A stretch of DNA of 8,030 bases from DASXPG01 sp035559335 (GCA_035559335.1 DATMBH010000171.1:1-8030); one strand, 5' to 3'. Numbered from the stretch's first letter, positions 1 to 6,510 are shown. Numbers and translations: made by a program. The notes: generated by a model not told the origin, from the sequence alone.

Positions 1-19
1 GCGCCCGTTCGGCCGGTGC

Positions 20-904
20 TCAAGGCCGCTGCCCCTCGCGCCCGGGGTTGAATCGGAACAAGACGGTGCCCGCCGAGTTCGTGGCGGTGAAAGCTCCGCT
101 GGTGTCCGCGGTCACCGTGATCGCGCCCTCGAGGTCGGTGCGGAGCACCGTGGCGCCGGAGCGCGACCACGACGCGACGGCAGCCGCGGAGGGGTGGCCA
201 TATGGGTTAGACCTTCCGACCGATATTACCGCGAGGGCCGGCCGCAGCGCGCCGGCCCAATTGTCAGTGGTTCCGTTGTCGGCGCCGTGGTGGGCCACCT
301 TTACCAGGCTCACCCGAGTTGCCGCGCCGGAGCGCAGCCACCAGGCCAGCTCTGCGCGTTCCGAATCACCGGTGAACAGTACGCTGAAGCTGCCGAAGCG
401 TACCAGCGCACCGACCGAGCGGTCGTTCTGGTCGCCTGGACCCGGCGGCATCGGGAGGATGCGCACCTGCACGGACCCCACGCTGATGGTCCGGGCCTCC
501 GCGGCCAGGTATTGGGTCCTGCTCTGCTCCACCGCCGTCATCGTCCGCCGGTACGTGGACGTAGTGTGCGGGACCCCGTTATCCAGATAGGCGCGCACGT
601 GCACCGTTCGCAGCACTGCCTCCATTCCGCCGATGTGGTCGTCGTGGGCGTGCGAGGCGATCGCCAGGTCGAGCGTGTCGTGACCATTGGCCTGGAGGTA
701 CTGCGCGACCTGGCTCGGGTTCGGACCAGCATCCACAAGCATACGCCTGCCCTCCGGACTCACCACTATAGCGGCGTCACCCTGGCCCACGTCGAGGAAC
801 ACAATCCGCAGCGCTCCGGAAGCTAGCGGTGTGGAAGCGGGCCTCGCGCAGCCGGCGGCCCATGCGAAGAGCAGTATCGCCAGCCGGCACGACAGCCTAG
901 ACAT
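20..904 (-). CDS. ComEC/Rec2-type metallo-beta-lactamase-fold lipoprotein
   Basis: A 294-residue metallohydrolase resembling the C-terminal beta-lactamase-like domain of the DNA-uptake channel ComEC, but free-standing and without the ComEC membrane channel. The N-terminus is a short hydrophobic signal (residues 5-18) ending in AAGC, so Cys19 is a likely lipidation site. The mature part has FLDVGQGDA (36-44), the metal motif SHAHDDH (84-90), FTGD (177-180), AHHG (204-207) and YGHP (235-238), in the order found in ComEC. All expected metal-binding His and Asp residues are present, so it should be active. Family members are phosphodiesterase- or nuclease-like; the substrate here is unknown. Its ATG lies inside the end of the upstream gene (8-bp overlap), which suggests translational coupling; no clear Shine-Dalgarno sequence precedes it. 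I am sure of the fold and less sure of lipidation, since the lipobox lacks the usual Leu at position -3. Only 19 bases follow the stop, with no gene visible in them. Confidence 0.88.
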   Translation of the reverse strand: MSRLSCRLAILLFAWAAGCARPASTPLASGALRIVFLDVGQGDAAIVVSPEGRRMLVDAGPNPSQVAQYLQANGHDTLDLAIASHAHDDHIGGMEAVLRTVHVRAYLDNGVPHTTSTYRRTMTAVEQSRTQYLAAEARTISVGSVQVRILPMPPGPGDQNDRSVGALVRFGSFSVLFTGDSERAELAWWLRSGAATRVSLVKVAHHGADNGTTDNWAGALRPALAVISVGRSNPYGHPSAAAVASWSRSGATVLRTDLEGAITVTADTSGAFTATNSAGTVLFRFNPGREGQRP

Positions 905-1724
905 CCAGCCGGCTCAGGTACCTGTAGCTGGCGCTGATGGATGCAAACGGGTCCGCCGGTGAGTCGTGCTCCACGAAGAAATGCCGGATACCCGCCTGCG
1001 CCCTCCGGGCAAATATGGCGCGCCAGTCGATAGCGCCGGAACCCACGTCCACCATGCGGCCCTCGGCGGTGCGGTCCTTCACGTGCACCAGGTGGGTGCG
1101 ACCAGGCCAGCGCTGGAAGAAAGCCAGCGGGTCGGCGCCGCCGTTGGTGATCCAGAACAGATCTAGCTCGATCAAGACCAGATCCGGATCGGTGGATTCG
1201 CACAGCACGTCGAAGGGGACCCTGCCGTCAGTGCGGCGGAATTCGAAGTCGTGATTGTGATAGGCGAATCGCAGCCCGACGGCGCGGGCCGCCGCTCCCA
1301 CCCGGTTGAGCCGCTCGGCGATCCGCCCCCAGCCGTCCAGGGTCTCGCGGTCCCTCGGAGCGATCCACGGCACCACCACGTAGCGGTGGCCGATGGCGGC
1401 GGCGGCCTCCAGGGTGCGCGCTCCGGCGTCCCCCTCCAGTTCCTCCAGCGCATAGTGAGCCGAGGGGGCGGCGAGGCCGGCGGCCCGCAGCGCGTCGGCG
1501 ACCTGGCGCGGCGTGCGAGCGAAGTAGCCGGCGAACTCCACCTCCCGGAACCCGATCGCGGCCACGCGCTCCAGGGTGCGCTCCATGCTCTCGCGCATGG
1601 CGGCTCGCACCGTGTACAGCTGCACGCCTAACGGCTGGATGCGGCCGCATGCCGCCAGGCGTCGCGCCAGCGCGCCGGCAGCCGTGGATGAGGCCAGCAG
1701 TCCGAGGAAGCCGCGGCGTTCCAT
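897..1724 (-). CDS. Exported sugar phosphate isomerase/epimerase-like TIM-barrel protein
   Basis: A 275-residue protein of the xylose isomerase-like TIM-barrel family (COG1082), whose members isomerise or epimerise sugars and related compounds using a divalent metal. The barrel opens with GVQLYTVR (33-40). It continues with YHNHDFEF (155-162), ELDLFW (186-191), HVKD (214-217), DVGSGAIDW (226-234) and EHD (252-254), the conserved strand ends that carry the metal-binding Glu, Asp and His residues. The N-terminus reads ERRGFLG (2-8), a twin-arginine-like motif, followed by a small hydrophobic stretch and LAAC (23-26), so the protein may be exported folded by Tat and lipidated at Cys26. Tat-signal versions of this family are common in environmental bacteria. 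The ATG at 1722-1724 supplies the export motif directly, which supports this start, although no Shine-Dalgarno sequence is visible. The gene ends 8 bp inside the downstream lipoprotein gene. The fold is secure; the substrate is unknown. Confidence 0.88.
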   Translation of the reverse strand: MERRGFLGLLASSTAAGALARRLAACGRIQPLGVQLYTVRAAMRESMERTLERVAAIGFREVEFAGYFARTPRQVADALRAAGLAAPSAHYALEELEGDAGARTLEAAAAIGHRYVVVPWIAPRDRETLDGWGRIAERLNRVGAAARAVGLRFAYHNHDFEFRRTDGRVPFDVLCESTDPDLVLIELDLFWITNGGADPLAFFQRWPGRTHLVHVKDRTAEGRMVDVGSGAIDWRAIFARRAQAGIRHFFVEHDSPADPFASISASYRYLSRLDV

Positions 1725-1833
1725 GGCGAGGAAAGTTTGCAGCGTGAGGAGACGGAATGCCAGCTACGTGGGGGATGACACATGAGCTCGAATCCGCCTT
1801 GAACCGTCGCAATCCACTGCCGGACCAATCCCC
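1725..1833 (-). other. Intergenic leader before the exported isomerase gene
   Basis: Between the tandem repeat after ltaE and the start of the isomerase-like gene lie about 109 bases with no convincing gene. It is somewhat less GC-rich than the genes. I found no clear -35/-10 pair and no Shine-Dalgarno sequence before the ATG; AAACTT about 8-13 bases upstream of the ATG is only a weak -10-like string. The length would suit a promoter for the downstream two-gene unit, but the sequence does not show one clearly. Confidence 0.35.
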
Positions 1834-1871
1834 GTCCCACCGTCCCACTGTCCCACCGTCCCACTGTCCCA
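1834..1871. repeat. 8-bp tandem repeat directly after the ltaE stop
   Basis: On the plus strand the unit is GTCCCAC followed by C or T. Four full copies occur at 1834-1841, 1842-1849, 1850-1857 and 1858-1865, with a partial fifth copy at 1866-1871. The last base alternates C, T, C, T, so the true period may be 16 bp repeated twice. In the ltaE reading direction the repeat starts at the base after the TAA stop (1872-1874) and reads as GGG runs separated by five bases. It ends near a further GGGG, which satisfies the usual four-run G-quadruplex pattern. It is non-coding in any frame I would accept. Confidence 0.9.
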
Positions 1872-2891
1872 TTATCTCATCACCTCAACAATCACCATCG
1901 CCGCCCTCGCAATGTCCTGCTCTGTAACATCGAAATGCGTAACCGCCCGCAGCCGCTTCGGCCCGAACGGCACCACCAGGACTCCGCGGTCTGCCAGCTT
2001 CGCCGCGACCGCCTCGGCCGTATCGCGCTCACGCACCAGGTCCAGCATCACGATGTTGGTCTCCGGCTTCAGCGGCCTGATGGCGGGATTGCCTTCCAGC
2101 GCGCTCGCGAGGCGTCGGGCGTTGGCGTGGTCCTCGGGAATTCGATCCAGGTTGTGGTCCAGAGCGTATAGGCATGCTGCCGCGAGGATGCCTGACTGGC
2201 GCATGCCACCGCCCAGCCGCTTCCTGATCTCCCACACTTCGGCGCGGGGAATTCCCGAGAACGCCAGGCACGAGCCCACGGGACAGCCGAGCGCCTTGGA
2301 GAACGCGACCATGACCGTATTAGCCGGTGCTGCGAGGACCGCAGGGGCAACGCCGAGCGCTGCGGCCGCGTTCCATAGCCGCGCGCCGTCGAGGTGCAGC
2401 GGCAGTCCGCGCTCGCGCGACAGAGCGCCGATTGCCTCGGCGACGGCGACCGGCATGACCTTGCCGCCGGCCGCGTTGTGGGTGTTCTCGACGGCGATCG
2501 CGCCGCTGCGTGGCACGTGCGGCGAGGGAGCGCGCAGGGCGCCGCGCACCAGGTCGGCCGTTAGCAGCCCGTCCGCCGTCGCCACCGGCCTGACCTGCAC
2601 GCCGGACAGGGCCGCGACTCCCGCGATCTCGTAGTGCACCAGGTGAGCATTCGCCTCTACGATCAGCTCCGTGCCGCGCGGCGCGCACAGCCAGATGGCG
2701 GTCTGGTTAGCCTGGGTGCCTGACGGAAAGAAGAGCGCGTCCTCCTTGCCCAGCAGCTCGGCGACGCGCTCTTCCAGCCTGCGCGTCGTGGGGTCGCGGT
2801 CGAGAACGTCGTCGCCAACCTCGGCGCTCGCCATGGCCTGGCGCATTCCGGGCGAGGGGCGGGTGACGGTGTCGGAGCGGAGATCGATCAC
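1872..2891 (-). CDS. ltaE: Low-specificity L-threonine aldolase
   Basis: A 339-residue pyridoxal-phosphate enzyme that splits threonine or allo-threonine into glycine and acetaldehyde in the cytoplasm. It starts with the family signature DLRSDTVTRP (3-12). It has GDDV (26-29), the cofactor-holding FPSGTQANQ (55-63), the ring-stacking His83 in NAHLVHYE, HLDGAR (166-171) with the cofactor-contacting Asp168 and Arg171, and FSKALGCPVGS (197-207), where Lys199 is the Schiff-base lysine. GGGMRQSG (227-234) and the C-terminal RLRAVTHFD (313-321) complete the conserved set. Length is normal for the family (about 330-350). The start is GTG at 2889-2891, placing the signature at residue 3. The sequence before it is C-rich with no Shine-Dalgarno motif. 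It follows the YihY-family gene after 53 bp and may be read through from it or have its own promoter. The stop abuts the 8-bp tandem repeat. No key residue is missing. Confidence 0.95.
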   Translation of the reverse strand: MIDLRSDTVTRPSPGMRQAMASAEVGDDVLDRDPTTRRLEERVAELLGKEDALFFPSGTQANQTAIWLCAPRGTELIVEANAHLVHYEIAGVAALSGVQVRPVATADGLLTADLVRGALRAPSPHVPRSGAIAVENTHNAAGGKVMPVAVAEAIGALSRERGLPLHLDGARLWNAAAALGVAPAVLAAPANTVMVAFSKALGCPVGSCLAFSGIPRAEVWEIRKRLGGGMRQSGILAAACLYALDHNLDRIPEDHANARRLASALEGNPAIRPLKPETNIVMLDLVRERDTAEAVAAKLADRGVLVVPFGPKRLRAVTHFDVTEQDIARAAMVIVEVMR

Positions 2892-2908
2892 GGGGCTCAG
2901 GGGCCGGA

Positions 2909-2943
2909 GGGTCGGGGGTCGGGGGTCGAGGGTCGGCGGTCAG
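2909..2943. repeat. 7-bp G-rich tandem repeat between the yihY-family gene and ltaE
   Basis: On the plus strand the unit GGGTCGG occurs at 2909-2915 and 2916-2922, as GGGTCGA at 2923-2929, again as GGGTCGG at 2930-2936, and in decayed form as CGGTCAG at 2937-2943. It begins one base after the TAA stop (2945-2947) of the YihY-family gene and fills most of the gap before ltaE. The plus strand has four GGG-or-longer runs separated by two to four bases, a G-quadruplex pattern. The coding strand and any read-through RNA are therefore C-rich here. Confidence 0.88.
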
Positions 2944-2944
2944 G

Positions 2945-3829
2945 TTACTGCAGCAGCAGGCGTTGGGTGCTCAGACGCCGGCGCAGTTCGTAGTACTGGG
3001 CGATCTGGCCGCCCAGTAGGAACACCAGTGTCATGTAGTACGTCCACACCACGAACAGCAAGATCCCGCCCAGGGTGGCGTCGGAAACCAGCGAGTCCGG
3101 GCGCACGAAGTGGGCGAAGTACAGGCTCAGCAGCTCCTTGGCCACCTGGAAGCCGAGGGAGCATACCAGCGCTGCGACCAGCGTGGTGTCCCAGCGGATG
3201 CGGTGCGCTGGCGCGAAGCGAAACACGATGATGAACAGCGCCAGGACGAACAGGAACGCCAGTAGCTGCACCACGAAGAACTCGAAGAACCCGAAGGCCG
3301 GATTGCTGCGGCCCAGGATCGCGATGCCTTCGGAGGCCGCGGTGTTGAGCACGAACAGCAGCCCGGTGGCCAGCACCAGCGCCACGTCCACCAGTTTGCC
3401 ACGCAGCCAGGAGCGGTTCTCTTCGGTGTCGAACACCTCGCACAGCGCAGCCCGCAGCGAACCGAATAGCCGAGTCGAAAACCACACGAACAGCGGTAAG
3501 CCCACGACACCTAACGCTGAGCGCTGGCGAGCGATTCCGTCGAGCAGGTTGAGCACCGGCTGGAACCCGGACTGCTGCGCCGTGGGCAAGAAGCGGCGCG
3601 CGTACTCGGCCACCTCGAGCTGGGCACGGTCGGCCCCCGAGGCGAGCAGCTGGCCCACCAGCGACAGCGCCAACAGCAGCAGCGGGATCGCGGCGAGCAG
3701 GGCGTCGAAGGTCAGCGCACTGGCGAGAAACGGGATGTTAGCCTCCGCCGCGCCCTCGTACACGCGGCGGATGGCGTTGCGGACGTCGCGAAACAGGAAG
3801 CGCCAGCGGTCGAGCGCGGTCCGCCGCAC
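2945..3829 (-). CDS. YihY/virulence factor BrkB family inner-membrane protein
   Basis: A 294-residue integral membrane protein of the YihY (formerly BrkB/RNase BN-like) family. An early RNase BN label for this family was a misassignment, and its function is still poorly defined. About six hydrophobic segments are visible, near residues 42-63, 106-122, 148-165, 183-205, 214-232 and 252-275. Family hallmarks are the N-terminal ASALTFDALLAAIPLLLL (37-54), the RFAPAHRIRW stretch (204-213) before segment five, and a final segment with GGILLFVVWTYYMTLVFLLG (254-273) followed by GQIAQYYELRR. Length is typical. The start is GTG at 3827-3829, six bases after the YtxH-family stop, with at best a weak GTAGAG-like Shine-Dalgarno sequence, so coupling to the upstream gene is likely. 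Residues 1-30 are basic and amphipathic, consistent with a cytoplasmic N-terminus. Confidence 0.92.
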   Translation of the reverse strand: MRRTALDRWRFLFRDVRNAIRRVYEGAAEANIPFLASALTFDALLAAIPLLLLALSLVGQLLASGADRAQLEVAEYARRFLPTAQQSGFQPVLNLLDGIARQRSALGVVGLPLFVWFSTRLFGSLRAALCEVFDTEENRSWLRGKLVDVALVLATGLLFVLNTAASEGIAILGRSNPAFGFFEFFVVQLLAFLFVLALFIIVFRFAPAHRIRWDTTLVAALVCSLGFQVAKELLSLYFAHFVRPDSLVSDATLGGILLFVVWTYYMTLVFLLGGQIAQYYELRRRLSTQRLLLQ

Positions 3830-3835
3830 GGGGCT

Positions 3836-4258
3836 CTACGCTACCGGCTCTTCTTCCCCACTGCTGCGGCCGCGCCGCGCCTCGCGCGCCTCGGCGAGTC
3901 GCCGCTCCAGCTCCTCGCGCGCCGTGGTGGCGGCGGCGCGACTAGCCTCCGCCACGTCGCGCGCGTACTCCTTCCCTTCCTTCACGGAGCGGCGCGCCGT
4001 CTCGATTCCCTCTTCCACCTTGCCGCGCGCGCGCTGGTAGCCAGCGGCAATCGCCTCCTCGATCTCCTCGGCCTTTTCGCCGGCGTAGTCCCTGAGCCGG
4101 CGGCCGCGGGCGGCGATCTCGGAGCGCAGCTCGGAGCCTTTCATGGGCGCGAACAGCAGGCCCAGCGCGGCGCCGATGCCGAGTCCCCACAGGAACGGGA
4201 CGATGAACGACCCCTGCCGCTCCACCACCACTACTTCCTCGTCGTCTTGCCGTGCCAT
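3836..4258 (-). CDS. YtxH domain-containing membrane-anchored protein
   Basis: A 140-residue small envelope protein. After an acidic N-terminus (1-13), one membrane segment spans about residues 18-37 and contains the glycine-rich YtxH core GLGIGAALGLLFAP (25-38), followed by MKGSELR. The rest (about 45-128) is highly charged and rich in Ala, Glu and Arg, and looks like a continuous amphipathic helix or coiled coil. It ends in an acidic tail (134-137). YtxH proteins often accompany stress or envelope genes, but no biochemical role is established. It sits between the aldolase-like gene (9-bp gap) and the YihY-family gene (6-bp gap), so the two membrane proteins are probably made from one message. 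The ATG at 4256-4258 is supported by AGGAGA five bases upstream. Confidence 0.9.
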   Translation of the reverse strand: MARQDDEEVVVVERQGSFIVPFLWGLGIGAALGLLFAPMKGSELRSEIAARGRRLRDYAGEKAEEIEEAIAAGYQRARGKVEEGIETARRSVKEGKEYARDVAEASRAAATTAREELERRLAEAREARRGRSSGEEEPVA

Positions 4259-4263
4259 GGTCG

Positions 4264-4270
4264 TCTCCTA
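4264..4270 (-). promoter_or_regulatory. Ribosome binding site overlapping the upstream stop codon
   Basis: In the coding direction the bases read TAGGAGA. The TAG is the stop of the aldolase-like gene, and AGGAGA is a good Shine-Dalgarno sequence five bases before the ATG of the YtxH-family gene. A ribosome finishing the aldolase-like protein would stop on the initiation site of the next gene, which suggests translational coupling. The same site fixes the YtxH start. Confidence 0.75.
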
Positions 4271-5689
4271 TTCGCCGGCTTCGGCGTCGTCGGGCGCCGC
4301 AGCCACCGCGGCTGCCGGCTCGGCGCGCCTTTGCGTGGGCGGCTTCACGTAGCGCTCCACCATCTCGCGCGAACCGCTCACCCGGAGCGATTCGAACAGG
4401 AACACGAACTGCTCCTCGAGCGCGGCGCCGAGAGCGGCGCGCACCGCCTCGGGGAGGTTCCACCACTCCGCCTTGAACGGACCCAGCGCCTTCTTGCGGG
4501 TGGTGTAGAAGAACTGCTCGTCGGTCTGCCCCGCCTTCCGCTCACTCGCCGCGTTCTCCCGCAGCCAATTGTACAGCCGATCGCGGAACTCGCGCGGCAG
4601 CGAGGGATGGTCGTAGAGCAGCGACTGGAACGCGGTGGCAAGGTGGATCTCGCAGGTTTCAACGGCGGGGAACTTGCCGAACGCAGACTCGGGCAGCGTC
4701 GAGGCACCGTGCTGCACGGCGCCGGCCAACCCGTACTGCTCGCGCGCCTCGCGCGAGAGATCCTGGAGCGCCTGAAAGTCAATCTTCACGTCGGCGATCG
4801 AACCGTCAGGCAGCACCACGCCGCCGTGCGACGTGCCTGTCTGGACGCTGATCTTGGAGATGCCCACGAGGTCGCCGCCCAGGGCCGCGAGCGAGCGGTT
4901 GTAGCCGTCCATGAAGGCCCGCAGCTCGTGCACGTCCGAGTTCTTGCCGCCCACCTCGCCGATCTCCGCGCCCACCGAGGTCGTGATCCCGCCGGGTTCG
5001 TGCTCACGAATGAAGGCCGTGATCTCCGCCGCGCGTTCGTAGTTGACGCGCTGCTGGAGGTCGAGATTGGGCTGGGAGAGATCAACCAGGGTGGAAGTGT
5101 CGACGTCGATGTTGTAGAAGCCGGCGGCCAGCTCCTCGCGGATCAGCGCCTTTACCGCGTTGACCTCGCCCTCGGGGTCGGCGGCGTACTTCTTGGCGTT
5201 TACCTGGCAGTGGTCGCCCTGAATGAAGAGCGGGCCACGGTAGCCCTCGCGCAGCGCCGCGGCCGTGCACACCGCCACGTACTCGGCGGGCCGCTGGTCG
5301 GTGTAGGAGATCTCGGAGCGCGCGATCTCCAGCAAGAACGCGGTGGCGTCCAGGCGCACCGCGGCGCGCATCACTGCGCGCGCCGAGTCGTATGCCAGGC
5401 CGCGGATGTTAATGGCCGGCACCGTGAAGCCGCCCACCTCGCCGCGCCCTCGGGCCATGTACAGGTCGTGGATCGAGGCGGGCCTGACGCCAACCACTTG
5501 GCCGATCTCCCATATCAGCCAGCGCGCTACTTCCCTGGTGGGCTCGTCGCCGAAAACGGCAGCGCGCACCAGCGAGTCCATGGCGCTCCCCTTGAGCCCG
5601 TCCGGCTTGGGCACATCAACCACCCCGGACCCGTTGACAGTTACGGCCCCGGAAAACGGCTGCAGCAGTCTATGTAGTATGTCGGTCAT
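4268..5689 (-). CDS. Class II fructose-bisphosphate aldolase family protein, long and atypical
   Basis: A 473-residue protein with the pattern of zinc-dependent class II aldolases, which join or split fructose 1,6-bisphosphate or related ketose phosphates. The barrel begins near FTVPAINIRGLAYDSA (88-103). QGDHCQVNAKK (157-167) matches the DHC motif of E. coli FbaA, giving catalytic Asp159 and zinc ligand His160. GAEIGEVGG (240-248) carries the metal-site Glu242. GTSHGG (285-290) and VQHGAS (325-330) supply His288 and His327, the other expected zinc ligands. Where FbaA has the substrate-binding NxDTD segment, this protein has EIHLATA (347-353). An N-terminal part of about 85 residues and a helical C-terminal part of about 110 residues ending in an Ala/Pro/acid tail make it much longer than normal (280-360). 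GatZ/KbaZ, the tagatose-bisphosphate aldolase partner subunits, resemble it in length. The start is ATG at 5687-5689, with a weak GGGA upstream. Aldolase superfamily: sure. Fructose bisphosphate as substrate: likely but not proven. Confidence 0.85.
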   Translation of the reverse strand: MTDILHRLLQPFSGAVTVNGSGVVDVPKPDGLKGSAMDSLVRAAVFGDEPTREVARWLIWEIGQVVGVRPASIHDLYMARGRGEVGGFTVPAINIRGLAYDSARAVMRAAVRLDATAFLLEIARSEISYTDQRPAEYVAVCTAAALREGYRGPLFIQGDHCQVNAKKYAADPEGEVNAVKALIREELAAGFYNIDVDTSTLVDLSQPNLDLQQRVNYERAAEITAFIREHEPGGITTSVGAEIGEVGGKNSDVHELRAFMDGYNRSLAALGGDLVGISKISVQTGTSHGGVVLPDGSIADVKIDFQALQDLSREAREQYGLAGAVQHGASTLPESAFGKFPAVETCEIHLATAFQSLLYDHPSLPREFRDRLYNWLRENAASERKAGQTDEQFFYTTRKKALGPFKAEWWNLPEAVRAALGAALEEQFVFLFESLRVSGSREMVERYVKPPTQRRAEPAAAVAAAPDDAEAGE

Positions 5690-5703
5690 GGCGATTCCCG
5701 TTC

Positions 5704-5730
5704 CTATTTGATCAACGGTGCGAAAAATAG
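5704..5730. other. Small AT-rich inverted repeat before the aldolase-like gene
   Basis: The 47-bp gap between the PhnP-like gene and the aldolase-like gene is the most AT-rich spot in the window. It contains CTATTT (5704-5709) and its exact complement AAATAG (5725-5730), with the palindrome TTGATCAA (5708-5715) overlapping the first arm. It could be a regulator binding site or chance. It is not a convincing terminator, because the stem is short and AT-only apart from one pair. Confidence 0.3.
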
Positions 5731-5736
5731 ACCCGA

Positions 5737-6510
5737 TCAGACCTCGACGACCAGCCCATCGTAGGCCGGGCGGATTCCGGGCGGGAGCGAGGCCTCTAGG
5801 GCTGCGTGGCCGGTCTCGTGGGTGAGATGGGTAAGGTAAGTACGGCGCGCCCCGATGGCCCGGGCCGCCTCCACCGCTTCCGGGATCGAAAGGTGGGTCG
5901 GGTGCGGACGCTGGAACAGCGCATTCAGCACCAAAACGCTCACGCCTTCCAGCGCCTGGCGCGCGCTGTCCGGCACGGTCTTCACGTCGGTGACGTAGGC
6001 CAGGGCGCCGAAGCGATAGCCGTACACGGTGCTGGGGCCGTGAGAGAACTCGATGGGCAGCACCCGGAGTCCGGCGACCACCGCTTCACTGCCAGCCTGG
6101 AGCGGATGTGCCGTGACGGCCGGGCGCGCCGACCCGGGAATGGTGTAGGCCGCGGCGTCGAATACGTAGTCGAACTTGGACTTCATGCGTTCCAGCGCGT
6201 CGGCCGGCCCGTACACCGGCAGCGTGCCCCGCATCCCTCCTGACAGCGCGCGCAGATCGTCAATGCCGTGGGTGTGGTCGGCGTGGTCGTGGGTGAACAG
6301 CACCGCGTCCACCGAGCCGATGCCCTCGCGCAGCAGCGAGACGCGCAGTTCGGGCGGCGTATCGATCAGGATGCGGCGGCCGTCGGACTCGATCACCACG
6401 CCGGTTCTGCCACGCCGGTCGCGCGGATCGCCGGAGCGGCACACCTCACAACCGCACCCGATCTGGGGAATGCCGAAGGAGGTGCCAGTGCCGAGGAAGG
6501 TCAGCTTCAC
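5737..6510 (-). CDS. PhnP-like metallo-beta-lactamase-fold hydrolase
   Basis: A 257-residue cytoplasmic metallohydrolase of the PhnP group (COG1235). E. coli PhnP, of similar length, cleaves phosphoribosyl 1,2-cyclic phosphate. It opens with TFLGTGTSFGIPQIGC (4-19) and the structural-zinc motif GCGCEVC (18-24: Cys19, Cys21, Cys24), followed by the Arg-rich DPRDRRGR. The two-metal site is HDHADH (74-79), with FSHG His157, VTDV Asp175 and His228/His231 in LTHLTHETGH completing the ligand set. No phosphonate genes surround it, so the PhnP reaction cannot be assumed; a general cyclic phosphodiesterase role is the safer reading. The start is GTG at 6508-6510, six bases after the pyk stop. A full AGGAGGT lies inside the last pyk codons, which supports this start and coupling to pyk. 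The stop is TGA at 5737-5739. Confidence 0.9.
   Translation of the reverse strand: MKLTFLGTGTSFGIPQIGCGCEVCRSGDPRDRRGRTGVVIESDGRRILIDTPPELRVSLLREGIGSVDAVLFTHDHADHTHGIDDLRALSGGMRGTLPVYGPADALERMKSKFDYVFDAAAYTIPGSARPAVTAHPLQAGSEAVVAGLRVLPIEFSHGPSTVYGYRFGALAYVTDVKTVPDSARQALEGVSVLVLNALFQRPHPTHLSIPEAVEAARAIGARRTYLTHLTHETGHAALEASLPPGIRPAYDGLVVEV

Noticed and set aside
1834..1871. Tandem repeat considered as a CRISPR or attachment site.
   Set aside because: The units are only 8 bp with no spacers, and no cas gene, integrase or second matching copy is present.
1228..1872. Minus-strand open frame beginning inside the 8-bp repeat and running through the isomerase gene.
   Set aside because: It is a frame-shifted shadow of the isomerase gene, and its Arg/Gly/Pro-rich product and repeat-encoded N-terminus look non-coding.
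2945..3829. Annotation as ribonuclease BN.
   Set aside because: That label for the YihY/BrkB family was a historical misassignment. The protein is an integral membrane protein with no nuclease motif.
4247..5677. A 476-codon plus-strand open frame opposite the aldolase-like gene.
   Set aside because: The minus-strand frame has clear aldolase motifs. The plus-strand product is low-complexity, Arg/His/Leu-rich and matches no family, as expected of an antisense shadow.
5710..5715. TTGATC on the coding strand considered as a -35 box for the aldolase-like gene.
   Set aside because: No -10-like sequence lies 16-18 bases downstream; that position is already at the start codon.
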